From Cyathus striatus (taxonomy: Eukaryota > Basidiomycota > Agaricomycetes > Agaricales > Nidulariaceae): a stretch of 64,000 nt of DNA. The stretch lies in the NCBI GenBank assembly GCA_025738555.1, contig JAOVFP010000016.1, positions 1 through 64,000 of the forward strand, given 5' to 3'. The notes under the pieces are model-generated. The model did not search any database. It saw only the letters and a list, made by a program, of their open reading frames with translations, and was not told the DNA's origin. Below are positions 1 through 12,108 of the stretch, piece after piece. The translations under genes were made by a program, and so were the position numbers. Position 1 is the first letter of the stretch, and each line of letters opens with the position of its first letter.

Positions 1-113
1 CCTAACCCTAACCCTAACCCTAACCCTAACCCTAACCCTAACCCTAACCCTAACCCTAACCCTAACCCTAACCCTAACCCTAACCCTAACCCTAACCCTA
101 ACCCTAACCCTAA
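1..113. repeat. Telomere, (CCCTAA)n
   Basis: Nearly 19 uninterrupted copies of CCCTAA, the C-rich strand of the TTAGGG telomere used by most filamentous fungi. Base 1 is therefore at or very near a chromosome end, and the window reads inward. No degenerate telomere-like copies follow; the array stops abruptly at GGTCACTT. Confidence 0.98.
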
Positions 114-2122
114 GGTCACTTGGGCAACGTCAAAATACGGGGCAACGTCAAATTCTGTGGGCCCGCCAATAGTGTATGAAAAGCAGTTGAGCGACGAAAT
201 ACTGTGAATATATATAGCTTCTTACTTATCTTTTATGGGGTATATGTTTACATATAGTATTGGGTTACAGATCCCTGTCTTGCTAACATTTCTGTATTTC
301 AAGGAAGCTATACAACTTTGCCATGGACAACTTGCAGAGTGCAAATTTATAGATTAACTTACAGTTGTGATATTATCACAAATTCTCTTTATTAGTGTAT
401 TAAAATCATTGATATAATAATTTAATATAGTAACTGTACATGCGTTGCATCTGTATCAGTAATGTAGATCTTTTGATTTGCATGTGCACATTAGAATGAA
501 AGTCCAAGCATTTCACACGTACAATGATATGTGAAAGTATTCAAAGTGAATCAGTACTAAGCTAAACCGCAAAATGTAAGGATTAAATATTTATGCTATG
601 CAGTAGATCATTTTATACAGAACACACATAATTCAATTAAATAATACGCTACTGCGTTACTGAAGTAAGAAAGTACATCATGCTTTAGAAAACCAGAGGT
701 TGGAAGCTTTGTTTCATTCGTAAAAATATGCCTCATAATACTCAAGGAATAAACTATATATATTTACAGTGATTCCTTACTCAACCGCTTTCAATACATT
801 ATTGAAGCTCACAATGCCACTAGTAGTATGGTGTTCTGATAAGTACATTGCCACGCGGTAATCATGCGCTGATTCAGTTTATTTTCCTTCTTACTGTCAG
901 TTATCACGACATCTAAAACTGGCTCAGTTTGTGTCACATTCGTGACTGATGCAATGGATGATCGATTCAAAACTTGATAGATTACTTGCCAACAGCTGAA
1001 AGCCTGCTGTGATAGAAATAGAAGAGGCCGAAGAGGCCGTTACGATAAAGGGATGTAGGAAGAAAGAGGAAGAGGGGAAGGGAGGACGAGGACGACTGGG
1101 GATGATGATTAAAGCGACGACGCTGCGAGCTGAGATGTTCAGGAACGAGGACAACACCGTGAGGCTGCAGTCGCATTTTTTCCCAACACGTGCCTTGTCT
1201 TCCTCTACGATCAGATAATCCAACAAAATATCAACGTTTCTACTACTACCGCCATACGTTAGCATATATATATCCTATGTACATATATACAGCCACCCCA
1301 TCACTGTGCTATCACCTCGCGCTCAGCCTTCTTCAGCGCCCTGCGCCTGATATCCTTGTACAGTCCGTGTATATACCTGGTGAACACCTTCGGTATCCAA
1401 ATCAACGTCATTGTATAGTCAAGCAATCACGAAGTAAGTCGGCATGGCATGGGATTTTCCTACAATGTTAACTGTCGGCGAGTTAATTCTTTTGGAATCT
1501 GGGGTAACGTAGCATATCTACTTGAATAGTTCTTACAACCTATCCCAATTGAATTGTGGTTCTTGTGGTAAGATCTTGATTTGGGGTATGGTTCGTACTG
1601 AACAAGTTTAGTACTAACAGTAATGACAGTACAGTATTACTGTAATATTCGATGGACATGAAGATTTAGACAATAATCGAACGTTCATTTGAGTTGTTCC
1701 TAGAGGAATACTTAGTGTTGATTATTCGATGATAATCATACCAGTACTATGTCGGGATCAAACGCTAGCATAGTTAAAACAAAGCCACCGGGCAGCCAAT
1801 TTCCGGTGATAAGTAAAACAGTAGTTGTCGTTGTCAAGTCAATCGTCTCCGGTCCACTCGTTCGTGGGAAAATCCGGTGCGTGACATTTACCGATACGCG
1901 GCGTTACTCAGCACGCATCGAGCTCAACTCGCCATGTACTTAGTTCCGTTGGATACCAATGTCCCCCGTACCTCCCCTACATCATCCCATAATCCGAGCC
2001 ACCATCTCCCCGAATCATCACACTCTCGCATATAAACCACATCTTCATCATCTTCACGATAGCCAGTGCTCTCCGCACCGCAACCCACAGCAAGTTCAAC
2101 ACGCACGCACGCATCGGGAACG
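114..2122. other. Subtelomeric spacer without recognisable gene
   Basis: AT-rich sequence just inside the telomere. A 13-bp motif, GGGCAACGTCAAA, occurs twice 18 bp apart (from 122 and 140). The open frames near 924-1471 and 1749-2293 overlap on both strands and show no family motif, so none is called. Pyrimidine-rich sequence just before 2123 may be the upstream region of the regulator gene. Confidence 0.6.
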
Positions 2123-5100
2123 ATGGGGAACGGAGGAAAAGATACAGATCAACAGAAAATGCGAAAGAAACCAGGTCGTGTGCACGTCACAACTCTCCAT
2201 CCATCCTAACTTAGTCTGATTCGTACTTTGAATCTGATATAGTCCAACTTCTTGCGCTGAGTGTCGCAGATTGAAGCTTCGCTGTGATCGCAAGGTCCAT
2301 ACTTACACTCACATCAAGTTCTCTCTCCCCAATCTAACAATTATCATCAACATCCCAGGTCCCATGCGAAAAATGCGTCCAGAGGGGATGTGGGTCCATC
2401 TGTCCTGACGGTGAGTGTGCCAGCACCCACTTTGCCATTATGTTCCTTTATAACTCGACTGTGGCAGGTGAACTCACTCCAGGACGAGGCCATCGCATGA
2501 TTCTGGCCAATACCGAAGAGCTACATGCTCAAATCGAATCTCAAAGCTCCAAGATCCGTCAACTTGAATCTGAATTACGATCGATGCAAGCTATGATGAC
2601 GATGCGCCCTGATATCACTCTCCCATCCTCCTCTGAGCCACTACGATCCACTTCGCCGCAGAATTTCAGCTCTTGCTCTCCACACGAAAGCTCGTCTTCC
2701 CCCCTCACTTCCTCAGGCACACAAGATAAATCACCAGACACAGAATCATCAGTGAAAGTAGAAGAAGACACAAGCGTCGTCGACGCTTTCGGTTCGTATT
2801 TTGCGCATATACTCTACCCCACATCACGCAGAATACTAAAGCCTCCCACTGGCAGGCACGCTAACAATAGGCCAACGGGGTGAATCCCGATTTCTCGGTA
2901 AAACAGCCAGGTCTGAGGTGAGCATTCCCCGGTTCCCCGGCATTTCATCTTACTCATCTAGTCTGCTTCTTAGTACCTCATTTTCGTAAGCTTACCACAC
3001 CAATACATTCCATTACGCATTCTAACGTACAACATGTCTAAGGCACCACCGAGAACAGGCCGTGAACCACATATCGTCTTACCTCGTCTCTCGCATAGGC
3101 TTACTCAGACCAGCTTTCCTGAGTCTGAGGTAGCGGATACGATTGGGCTGGGGAGAGAAGTGTTGAATATGCTTCCACCACTTTCTGAGGCTGTTAGATT
3201 GTGCGAGGTATACCTTGAGTATGGCAAGTTCTTGTAAGTCCTCTCTTCTTTCTCTGTGTTTGGATGGCATTGTGCTTATGAAGAAGGTATACCCCAGTAT
3301 ACCGACACGAGCTGTTCGATGAGATTCTCATGGTCATCTATCGTCGGGGAGAGTACGTTCCCCTCGTCTTTCTGTCTCGCGTCTAGAGTACTGATATGCA
3401 TATATCCCGATAGACCGGAGAATTTCAGACTTTACCACCCCCTCGCACTACTATTCATGACATTCGCTCTCGCCTCCCTGTTCGATCCGCAGAAGGAACC
3501 AATGAACATTGAAGCGAGGGAGTGGTTTTATCTTGCGAGAACGTCGTTGCAGCTTGCGTCGCCTGTGAGGGAGACGACACTTACGGCTATTCAAGCTATG
3601 GTACGTGATTTGTTGAGTATATGCGCGAGGGGGCTAATTGGTTCGAAGATTCATATGGCGCAGTACCTCGACCTTGTGGATTCGGGTGTGAGTGGGAATA
3701 ATGAGGCGTGGATGTACATTGGGCATGCGGTGCGGTTGGGATATAGTGTACGTTCTTTTTCATTTGTACGCTGTCTCTGTTATTCAGGCTGGGGGTTATA
3801 GATTGGCCTACGTACGTACACCCACACTTTCACGCCTCTCTTGCTCCTACAATTCCCTCGTAGACCTCAACGCGGCTCGTTGGAAATTGAACGAAGAGAC
3901 CGTCGAGAGACGCAATCGTATCTTTTGGCCTCTTTTCGTTCTCGATACGTGGTCTGTCAGTCCTTCCCCCTTCCATCTAGCTGTCCCGGCATTTCTCTCA
4001 TCGTATACAGAGTTTCTACTTTGGCAGACCACCTGGGATGTCTATGGCATACACAGACTGTCCTATTCCGAAGGATGAAGAAGAGACAGTGCTTCCCGAT
4101 GGAAGTGTTCAACCTAGCTGTACGCTTTTCCTCGTTACAATCCTTTCTAGTGAGCTAATGTATGTAATCAGACTCGGCATGGAATTGGAAGTTCACCGCG
4201 CTCCTTCATACAATCATGAGTACAGCGTTTGGGCCTAAACAGCCTAGTTATTGTACTATCCTCCAACTCGACCGCAAGATTCGTGATTTCCCAGTCCCAG
4301 TCCCGTGGCGCCCTACATGTGAGGATGGTATTCCGAACGCAAAGCTCGAGTCGTGGTTGATCCTTTTCACAAGGGAAACCAGTACGTCCTCTTCTTCCTC
4401 ATTCATATTGATCCACGCTGAACTTATGGATGATAGCGCTCTTGAACCTCCACCGTGCATGTTTCGCTCAAGCACTCTCCGAGACTCCACACGATCTGTC
4501 GAAACATAGGTTTATACCCTCCGTGGTGGCGATATACCGCTCTGCGTGGAGGATAAGCCGGACGCTTGAGATTGTATGGGATTATTTCCCGTTCATACTG
4601 TGTCGTATGAACATTTGGTGGAGTCAAACGTTATCTGCTGCTGTGAGTCCTTTGCCTCTTACGAGCAGATATGACGTTAATGAGGGGTTAGATTGTGATG
4701 TGTTTGATTGCTACGAAAGCACCGCTAAGTCTGCTCGCTCAGCCTGCACTTGAGGAGCTTAATTATATGATTAAGGTGTTTGAGAAGGCGGCGCCGTCGT
4801 GTACGATGGCTGCTCGGCTACTCGTGCGTTCTTTCTGCTCTCGCTACTTCTTATCTGTATCTCACCGTCTTACAGCCCTCCCTCAAACGGATAAGCCGAA
4901 AAGCGCAAGAAATGCTAGGAAACGCGTCTCCCCATCCGTACGCGCTAGATGACAGTCCCGTTACCCCAGCCGAACTTGACCGTCTAGGTGGCAAGACACA
5001 CCTCCTCTCCTCCCGAGACGACGATATGGGAGGGTTCCATGCACCAGGTTCCGGCGCAGTCCCTATAACTCTTGCCAACCCCGTATCACCCTCGAACGCA

Positions 5101-5511
5101 AGCTCAATCACACTTTCGGATGGTTTTTTTGAGCCCTTCGCCAATCTGAATATGCCTCCGCAGAATCTGCATCCTACGATTATACAGGATATGCGGAATT
5201 TCGCAGTGATAAATGAGTCGGGCCCTGGGTTTGGATCTGGGCCTGGGAGTGGGAGTTTATATGACTACCCATCGTCTGCGGCTGCGCAAGGGGCGGGGTT
5301 AGGGACTTTTGAGCAACTGATGGCAGAGCTGCAAGAGCAGGAACGGGCGGTTACCAATCGTGCTGGGGAGCAGGCGCCGTCGGGAATATTTCATCCTGGG
5401 CGGGAGATGTACCTTGATTATCCAGCGCAGCATACTTCGGCGGGGTTTGGGGTAGGGGGACCAGTTCTTGATTTGACATGGCAGAGTTTCGTTGAGCAGT
5501 TGGGATTCTAA
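2123..5511 (+). CDS. Zn2Cys6 fungal transcription factor with Fungal_trans domain
   Basis: Nuclear DNA-binding regulator of the basidiomycete Zn(II)2Cys6 plus fungal-specific domain family. The binuclear cluster is split over exons 2-3 (2243-2294 and 2359-2410): TSCAECRRLKLRC then VPCEKCVQRGCGSICPDG, giving Cys spacing 2-6-5-2-8. Exon 4 (from 2468) reads LTPGRGHRMILANTEELHAQ and then a short coiled coil (dimerisation), followed by a Ser-rich linker. The middle domain is spread over many exons with the expected order of motifs: LFDPQKEPMNIEAREWF, EAWMYIGHAVRLGYS, then LHLNAARWKLNEE joined across 3810-3864, FGRPPGMSMAYTDCPIP, and a low-complexity C-terminus ending TWQSFVEQLGF, typical of the family. 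The start at 2123 is the only ATG in frame with the cluster. Most introns are GT-AG and keep the frame. Intron 1 appears to be GC-AG (2182-2242), and a 12-nt exon at 2974-2985 is needed to join YLIF. Target genes cannot be inferred; no biosynthetic cluster is adjacent. Confidence 0.9.
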
Positions 5512-5940
5512 GCTGGCCTCTTCGAGTAGTAATTTAGCATAGACAGTCGAAGTAGAACAGATGGATCCTTCACCCACCCCAGCACAGACAAAGTATACGA
5601 GCATGCACGCTTCGGTCCCTTTCAGGGTAACTAAAGAACCAATGCCAAGCTTCTTCCAACTCACCCACCCCGTTTTCAGTTCTTTTACCCCCACATCACC
5701 CAATATGAGAGTTCGTCGTACTAGATCCCTGCGTTCCATGCTGGGTCTGCGTTTGAAGACTTAATAAGGAGATACGAGGGGCTTGGACTTATCTATATAC
5801 GGTCGTGAGGGTAGTATTGGTAGGAAGTGGAAGATTTCGGATAAGCGTTCTACGGTAGAGGAGCTATCCTCAAGGGTCACCGGTCACCGGTCACTAAGTA
5901 GGTGCGTTTAGCTCTATTCCCTTTTCGTATATATTTAATG
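5512..5940. other. Downstream spacer of the Zn2Cys6 gene
   Basis: No gene seen. Contains a short direct repeat of GGTCACC (around 5875-5893). The frame at 5561-5764 has no family features and probably lies in the 3' untranslated region. Confidence 0.5.
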
Positions 5941-5942
5941 TA

Positions 5943-6539
5943 CAGTCGAAATCCTCCTAACCCATACCCAAGACAACCCATAACTCCTTATACCCCATGG
6001 CATTTGATGGCTCCCAAGTTGGGAGGCAGGGGATTTTGGTAAAAACCCATAATTTAGCCATACCCCATACCCATACCCCCTCGTGAAAAAAAACCCATAG
6101 GTTTGGTTACTATATATGGTAGTCAAATGACCCTGTACGCAGTATAATTAAGAAACTAACTACAATCTTATGGATCATAGTAGCCATACTCGAACCATAC
6201 TACAGTTTACACATCTATTATTCATAAATTCACTTCCACAATATTCTAATAATTGATTGACTCCACATAAGTATTCAGGAAATAAAAGGTATGTTATAGC
6301 ACATGGGTTGCTGATATGGTTTGTGTCAATTTACACTACTTATACTGACTTTGCTTCGGTTATTAACTACATTTATATATGGTATCATACAAAAATTGTA
6401 ATGTTTATTGAATTTATCATGTTGTTTGTCTGCAGGAATAAAATTCCCACGGGTGGTACGTTCCACCTATTCCATGGCTCCTAAAAAGCCATAGCCTGAG
6501 CTGCCTCCGGAGGGGTATGGGTTAAGAGGATTTCGACTG
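5943..6539. mobile_element. Non-autonomous TA-flanked TIR element (Tc1/mariner-type MITE)
   Basis: The ends are inverted: CAGTCGAAATCCTC at 5943 is matched by its complement ending at 6539, and similarity (TAACCCATACCC) continues about 28 bp inward. A TA dinucleotide flanks both ends (5941-5942 and 6540-6541), as expected for a TA target-site duplication. The 597-bp interior is AT-rich, with repeated ACCCATA motifs near the left end and no transposase. The TA target and CAGT-type ends fit Tc1/mariner-like MITEs; the superfamily is inferred from the ends alone. Confidence 0.85.
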
Positions 6540-6541
6540 TA

Positions 6542-7524
6542 TATGGCGACGCTTAAGTAGGTACCAGCAATATATTACACACCCACAATCGTTATCCAGT
6601 CCTACGCTATGTCGCCCCAGTAAGTCCACGCCAACTTGGAGTAGGTTGATCCATAGCAGTTGAAAGGAATCAAAATATAGAGTGTTTAGGTGGCTTGTGT
6701 ATCGCCCCCCTTTCTCGCATTATAGAAAAGATATGCATGATTCATAGGTACCCCCGCTTCTCACCCAGGCCGTGACGCCACTCGTTCCTTCGACTCCTTA
6801 AACCGCCCTATAAAGAATATGTCAGCCCAGCGGTGATGTCCTAATACAACATGAGAAAAGCTTTTCGAAATGGTTCGTGCCCATGGTGACCTACCAGACC
6901 CCTTGTTCCTTCCCTATCGCCAATATAGGTGCGCCTTGACGTTACTACAGCACCTCAGACATGTGCGTAACCTTGACAAACTCCGTAGCCATATACATCT
7001 CTTCAATGCGTTAGCTGAAGACGCCCATTAATCACCATGGACAGGTAGCTAGAAACTAGGAACGTGGATGCGTTACGCACTGCTATGTCGTGGTACAATG
7101 TATGCGTACACATTGATTTCTTTGTCTTCTGAACCCTGCCAATGTTTTTTCGGCAACCAATGACGTTACCAAGCAGCTTAGTACCTACGCTATCATTGGT
7201 GCGATCCATCAAATTCGATGCATCTCGTGGAACTTGCTTTATGTACGAGCTACCCCTTGCATAGCTTTTATTGACCAGTTATACAATTACGTACAGGAGA
7301 ATTCGCGCAGTAATATACATATCAAGGGTACCGCCCACCAAGGAATGCTGTCTAAGAATCATTTACCCCTCATCTATTCGCCGAACGCTCTATTTAATCA
7401 AGCCACACGGGCATCATGACCCTTAAAGTATATGTATACGAATCTGAATCAGGTTTTGTTGATTCACAGATATAATAATGCAATCGTCGATACGTTAAGG
7501 TCCTCTGCCCCAGAAGTCCACAAT
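6542..7524. other. Spacer, no recognisable gene
   Basis: Between the MITE and the DUF6534 gene. Small frames on both strands (for example 7003-7212 minus and 7234-7419 plus) lack motifs and splice logic. A 5' untranslated exon of the next gene could lie at its right end. Confidence 0.4.
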
Positions 7525-9335
7525 ATGTCAACGCAGATCACCATTCAGGAGACCAAGGTCCCACTAACGTTTGTGGGTACACACGGCGCACAGATGATAG
7601 CAGCAATCGTTAACTCAATGTAGGCAGTAACATCTTCGTGTTATAATCAAACGCTAACTTGTAACCAGCCTGTTTGGAGTTGGATCTTTCGTTGGAATGC
7701 AATATTTGTTTAGCTACGGACGGACAGACCCCATCGTTGTCAAAGGAACAGTTCTTCTACTCATGTGAATCATTTATTCGATTTCTGTGAACTTGTTCGT
7801 GGGTTTACAAAGAATCCTTTCCTTTAGGCTTTTGCTACGCTAGAGACAATATTCGCTAATCATCAAACATATGCGAATTTTATACAGAGTTTTGGCGATA
7901 TGGCTGATTTAGACAACATTGTATTGTACGTTGTATACTATTTTATACTCCGTCACTATTCTAATTGTACATTAGCTCTGTTCCGGTATGCATATATTCC
8001 TTGTGATTCATGTTAAGGACGTGTTAGTTGATATTCGTGGCAAGACCAAATATTTATTCGTAGTACGTGCGCTCGTCGGCTCATCTCACATTAATTGAAT
8101 ACGAATACTCGGATGTTGCAGTATCTTACTACTTTCGTCGCCCAGCTGTAAGTGTATCCATGTAATTCTTACCAATATATTTCCTAGCAATGTTTCGTCT
8201 CTCAGCTTCTTTTTGGGATGTATCTGGGTAGGTACGTGGACCTGGACTAGTCGATACGTCGAATCGAAACTAAAAAAATGCTTTAGTCAGCCCCAGCTTG
8301 GGTCCTCGCTATCGTTATCTTGCTATCCCAGTTGTGAGTGTTGATACTACTCTTACCATTTCATTGCCTCTCAGTCTTGTAATATAGTTGGTCCTATCCG
8401 TAATTCAATTCAGTGAGATGCTGCCTCATCATTATTTGTATTAATTCTTATTCCAAGTGCGCAGTTGCGGGAACTCGTATGTATCTTGTTCTTCTAGATA
8501 AATCAGCATCTAAATTCAACTTCTCTAAGTGCAAGTCGTATTGATATTTAAAGCCAAGACATTTATAAAGCTCGGAGCCAGAACTCCGACAAGTGTCCTT
8601 GTAGGCTTCGCTTTCCTTCAAGTTTCGTTTCTCGTCTGGCACGCTAAAACTTTAGTAAGATTCTAGCTATTCAGGGAGGTGGAACTGCTGCATGCGATGT
8701 GTTGATCACATTTATACTTGTGTATATCTTCCGAGAGACGAATACTTCGGAGCATCGGTATATTATTCCGTGTGAGATGCATGTAGAGTAGCCCAGCTGA
8801 CCTTTCTTTTGGTAGGACAAAATCGTTACTCGATAATCTTGTCAACTACGCTCTGAATCGTGCCGTGGCGACGAGGTAAGTCTTAATATCTGGAAGTTGG
8901 AAATGTCATTTCTGATATCAGGGTATACAGTTTCTGTGCGATTTTGACCGTTTTTCTGGTACGCTTGGCATTCTAGTAAATATACGTCGGCGTCGGATAA
9001 CATTAGTGGATGGTTTAGTTCTACTACCTCTCTGGAACATATTACTTCCTGATACCTGCACTTGCATCGACACATTTAAACGTCATCTCCATTGTGTCTC
9101 TGTAAGTTAATTGTATTTGAAACTTACTTCACTCTCATGGATATTGTATAGCATATCATCTAGGAGCTCGCTTCGTGATAAGATCGATTCATCCGTCAAT
9201 TCGTCTAAAAATAGGAGCACTCCACAAACATATCCGAGCTTTGTAGCAGCTGGACCGAATGCTGAAACTGAAGGCCCGGGGGAACAGCAAGAACTTCAGA
9301 ATGAGCCTGATGATTCGACGAGTCCTTCAGTGTAA
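7525..9335 (+). CDS. DUF6534-type multi-span membrane protein, possibly damaged
   Basis: Many-exon gene of the agaricomycete DUF6534 integral membrane family, whose function is unknown. Start MSTQITIQETKVPLTFVGTH at 7525. Exon 2 (7669-7764) encodes LFGVGSFVGMQYLFSYGRTD; exon 3 (7828-7929) encodes TLETIFANHQTYANFIQSFG. Later pieces match the family order: APAWVLAIVILLSQL near 8290, TAACDVLITFILVYIFRET near 8685, KSLLDNLVNYALN near 8820, FCAILTVFL near 8931, and a hydrophilic tail with SRSSLRDKIDSSVN ending at 9335. The helices are hydrophobic and the C-tail is acidic and Gln-rich, as in relatives. The exon 2/exon 3 join is one base short of a GT donor (ATGTGAAT where ATG|GTGAAT would fit), so the frame breaks there; some central exons could not be resolved. 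Either a recent lesion, a sequencing indel or an unusual splice. Confidence 0.7.
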
Positions 9336-9995
9336 ATTATCTTGGATTTGGTTATTTATGTTTTATCTGTACTGCTGTACGTTAGCGAACTAATGTTGTT
9401 GCGTAAAGGTACTTTAATGTGAGAACTGCAAGAACCAATGATTTATAGGCGAGAGTCGTGGTTCGAGGTTGGTGAGAATGGGGGGACGACGACGGAGATC
9501 GGACCGTTGATATCTATTCAGAGAGTCTAGCCTCCTCATCGCTCATCCGAGAGGTCGGCAAACACCCTCCCTGTCCCACCGACTCCCGAGATGCTACATA
9601 GAAGACAGAAGTTATAACGTGAACAAGACTTTCGGAACCTCCATAGTGTGATCCGTAGTGGCGTTAAGCATTGATTATTCTTGACTGGATTCAACTTCAC
9701 CTTCTGTTCTCCTTGTCATATGTTTCAACATGGTTCCATGTCATACTAAGCTCCGTAAGGTTATATTGAACCAAGCTTCGATGCAGCTTTTCATTTGGTT
9801 GTTCTTAGAAAGGCTTCGAACACGAAAGGTAATAGTTAGTCGTTTTTATTCACATAAATTACAACAGCTACTTTATTACACCTTTCCAATAGACGACATT
9901 TCTCGTCTTAAAAGGAACAAATTCCTGGATTCTAACTCAATGTCATCTACAAGCTGAGTGATGAGCCGAAACCTCGTTTTAAAGGAATATGTTCG
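9336..9995. other. Convergent intergenic spacer
   Basis: Lies between the 3' ends of the DUF6534 gene (plus) and the DUF6533 gene (minus). No motif-bearing frame seen; it should hold both polyadenylation regions. Confidence 0.5.
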
Positions 9996-11575
9996 CTACT
10001 CACAATTTTCAGTAAGCTCTGTTTCTGGTTGTACCGTATCATGGGAAGACTTTCCCCTCCCACGACTAGGAGACGAGTCGTGCGATGCAACTCCGCGGAG
10101 ATTTAGGATCAGTCGAGAGATCATTAAATTAGTGATTCTACAAAATTTCGTGATGAATATCAGAACACTGCAGGAGTTGTAAACGTCAGTACGTACAGTG
10201 TGCTAAAACTTGCATTGACTGCCTTGATGTCGGGCTAGATAAGGGTAAATAGACTGACTTGGTGGGATAACCACAAGTGGGACCTACCGAAGCAAGCTAT
10301 AAATATATTAGCGAATAGACTCAACCAGAACGTGTCTTGGGTAAACGTACGAGGAACATTAAAACCGTAACCAGGTTTGCTACGAATATGACTGCGAAAT
10401 AGACGACACCTAATAACCGTCGTAAGCATGATGAATAGCAACGTCGAAATAATCTACAGTACCATCTCGTATCACTAAATTTAATAGGGACATTGCATTT
10501 CCTCTTCGAATATGATTTTGAATGATGGTACGCCAAAGTGTGAGGATAAACATGACTGAATCTGATCATTAATCAGATTACTTCCACATGTGTCGTTTTT
10601 AGTTCAGGTACAAACCAAATACGAGTTCTGCGATCCATGTAAATGAAAACCTCCTGAAAAATATTAGAATCAAACATGTGTTAACTCGTATGAACGCTTA
10701 CAGAGGTGTTCTTCCCACAAGAATGCAGCCAACCAGTTCTACGGGGTGTGGGTACCTATGTGTGGAACCTTATGACTTTTTTAATACTCACGAGGTGGAA
10801 GAACAAGGCTTGTTCCATCAGTGAACGCCCACTGATATAACGTCAGAACTGTACGCTAGGCTCCGACCAACAAACTCACAATTTTGACACCAAGCTCTGT
10901 AGCCAGAAGAACACAGGCAAATCCAGCTATTATCTTGTTCCGGAAATAGATTGCGTATATTCGCAGGATGAATACCACTTCCCACATGGGTCGCATTAGG
11001 AGAAAGACACTCATGGTCGAGATGTTGGGTACTCACCACCGATGGTGAAGGAAGTGACAATTTTTAACGCCTCGGGGAAAAGAACGTAACGGTCGCAAAC
11101 GGACTTCGGCCAGGGATCGTGAAATGCTGTTGGAATAGGGTGAGCGGATTTTGGGGTGTCGACATTGGAAAGGAAAGAGGGTCTTACATACGATGACAAT
11201 AATGTATCCTAGTGGCGATAAATACCGGTTCTTCGGAACATATTAGAGACCATAGACACATAGACATGTGGACAACGTACCATGAACCATAATATGGTAA
11301 CAAAGTTGAACTTCCGCATCCACACCCGCTCCACCTCGTCTCCAAATGTTATGGCGATGTCATAGAATAGCATGACTTAAAAGATGATGAGTTTAAACGA
11401 CTGCAAATGAATGTACGATACAACGCACCACAAGCCGCCAAAGAGAACATTTTCGCTGCCATTCTAAATCAAATACATGCTGTATACTCGCCCCAGTGAT
11501 CTATAACACTTACAGGTCTTGCGCCGTAGTAATCAGTGCAGCGAGAGCAGCAGCCTCCGACGTATTAGTGGCCAT
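9996..11575 (-). CDS. DUF6533-type multi-span membrane protein
   Basis: Integral membrane protein of the DUF6533 family, abundant in agaricomycetes and of unknown role. Start MATNTSEAAALAALITTAQD at 11575. Spliced pieces in order: LMAAKMFSLAAC, then VMLFYDIAITFGDEVERVW and MRKFNFVTILWFM (the DUF6533 core), NRYLSPLGYIIVIV, WPKSVCDRYVLFPEALKIVT, VVFILRIYAIYFRNKIIAG, WAFTDGTSLVLPP, ELVGCILVG, RFSFTWIAELVF, MFILTLWRTIIQNHIR, VVYFAVIFVANLVTVLMFL, ISRLILNLRGVAS and a Ser-rich tail ending at 9996. About seven hydrophobic segments. Exon joins checked at 11515, 11048 and 10415 keep frame with GT-AG introns. Convergent with the DUF6534 gene; the two families are often seen in the same kind of genome but no functional link is shown here. 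Confidence 0.85.
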
Positions 11576-12108
11576 CTAAGCGCGTGTCGAACGATGTGGG
11601 GGAAGCGAACACCAGCGGATAGTGGGAGACGCGATCCAAAGGAAGTTCCAACGTATTCGTCAAATTTACCGCCTTTAATATCACCGCAAAAACCAAAAAG
11701 CGGTGAAAAATAAAACGAGGGTATTCACAAACGCCGCAAATGCCAAAAAACACAGACGAAAGAAGACCAGGTTCGCCCACAACCTATTTCTTGGCATTGT
11801 GGGCCCGTTGGGTTTTATACAACATTCTCATGGATCTATGTTCCATTATACCGGCCTTATGATTCGGAATCTGGGAAGAAGCTCACTTCTTGGAAAGTGC
11901 AGCGGTACGGATTGGGGATCAGTCTCCGAGTCTTCTAGCAAGCCGATAAAGATCAGCAAGGCATGGGACTTAGAACGTCACTCTATTTTTAGAAATAGAT
12001 CCACAGGTAGATGGAGTATCGGGCCCTGTTCGTGTTCAATGGGAAGAAAAGTGCTATATTCTGCAAAACTTCCGAACCATTTGATACACTTTAAAGCAAT
12101 AACACCAT
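11576..12108. other. Spacer between two minus-strand genes
   Basis: Holds the 3' flank of the epimerase gene and the upstream region of the DUF6533 gene. A 157-codon plus-strand frame (11703-12176) covers most of it but has no motif and runs into the epimerase C-terminus antisense, so it is not called. Confidence 0.4.

Noticed and set aside
924..1471. Overlapping short frames on both strands near the telomere
   Set aside because: No motif, no splice logic, mutually antisense and low complexity.
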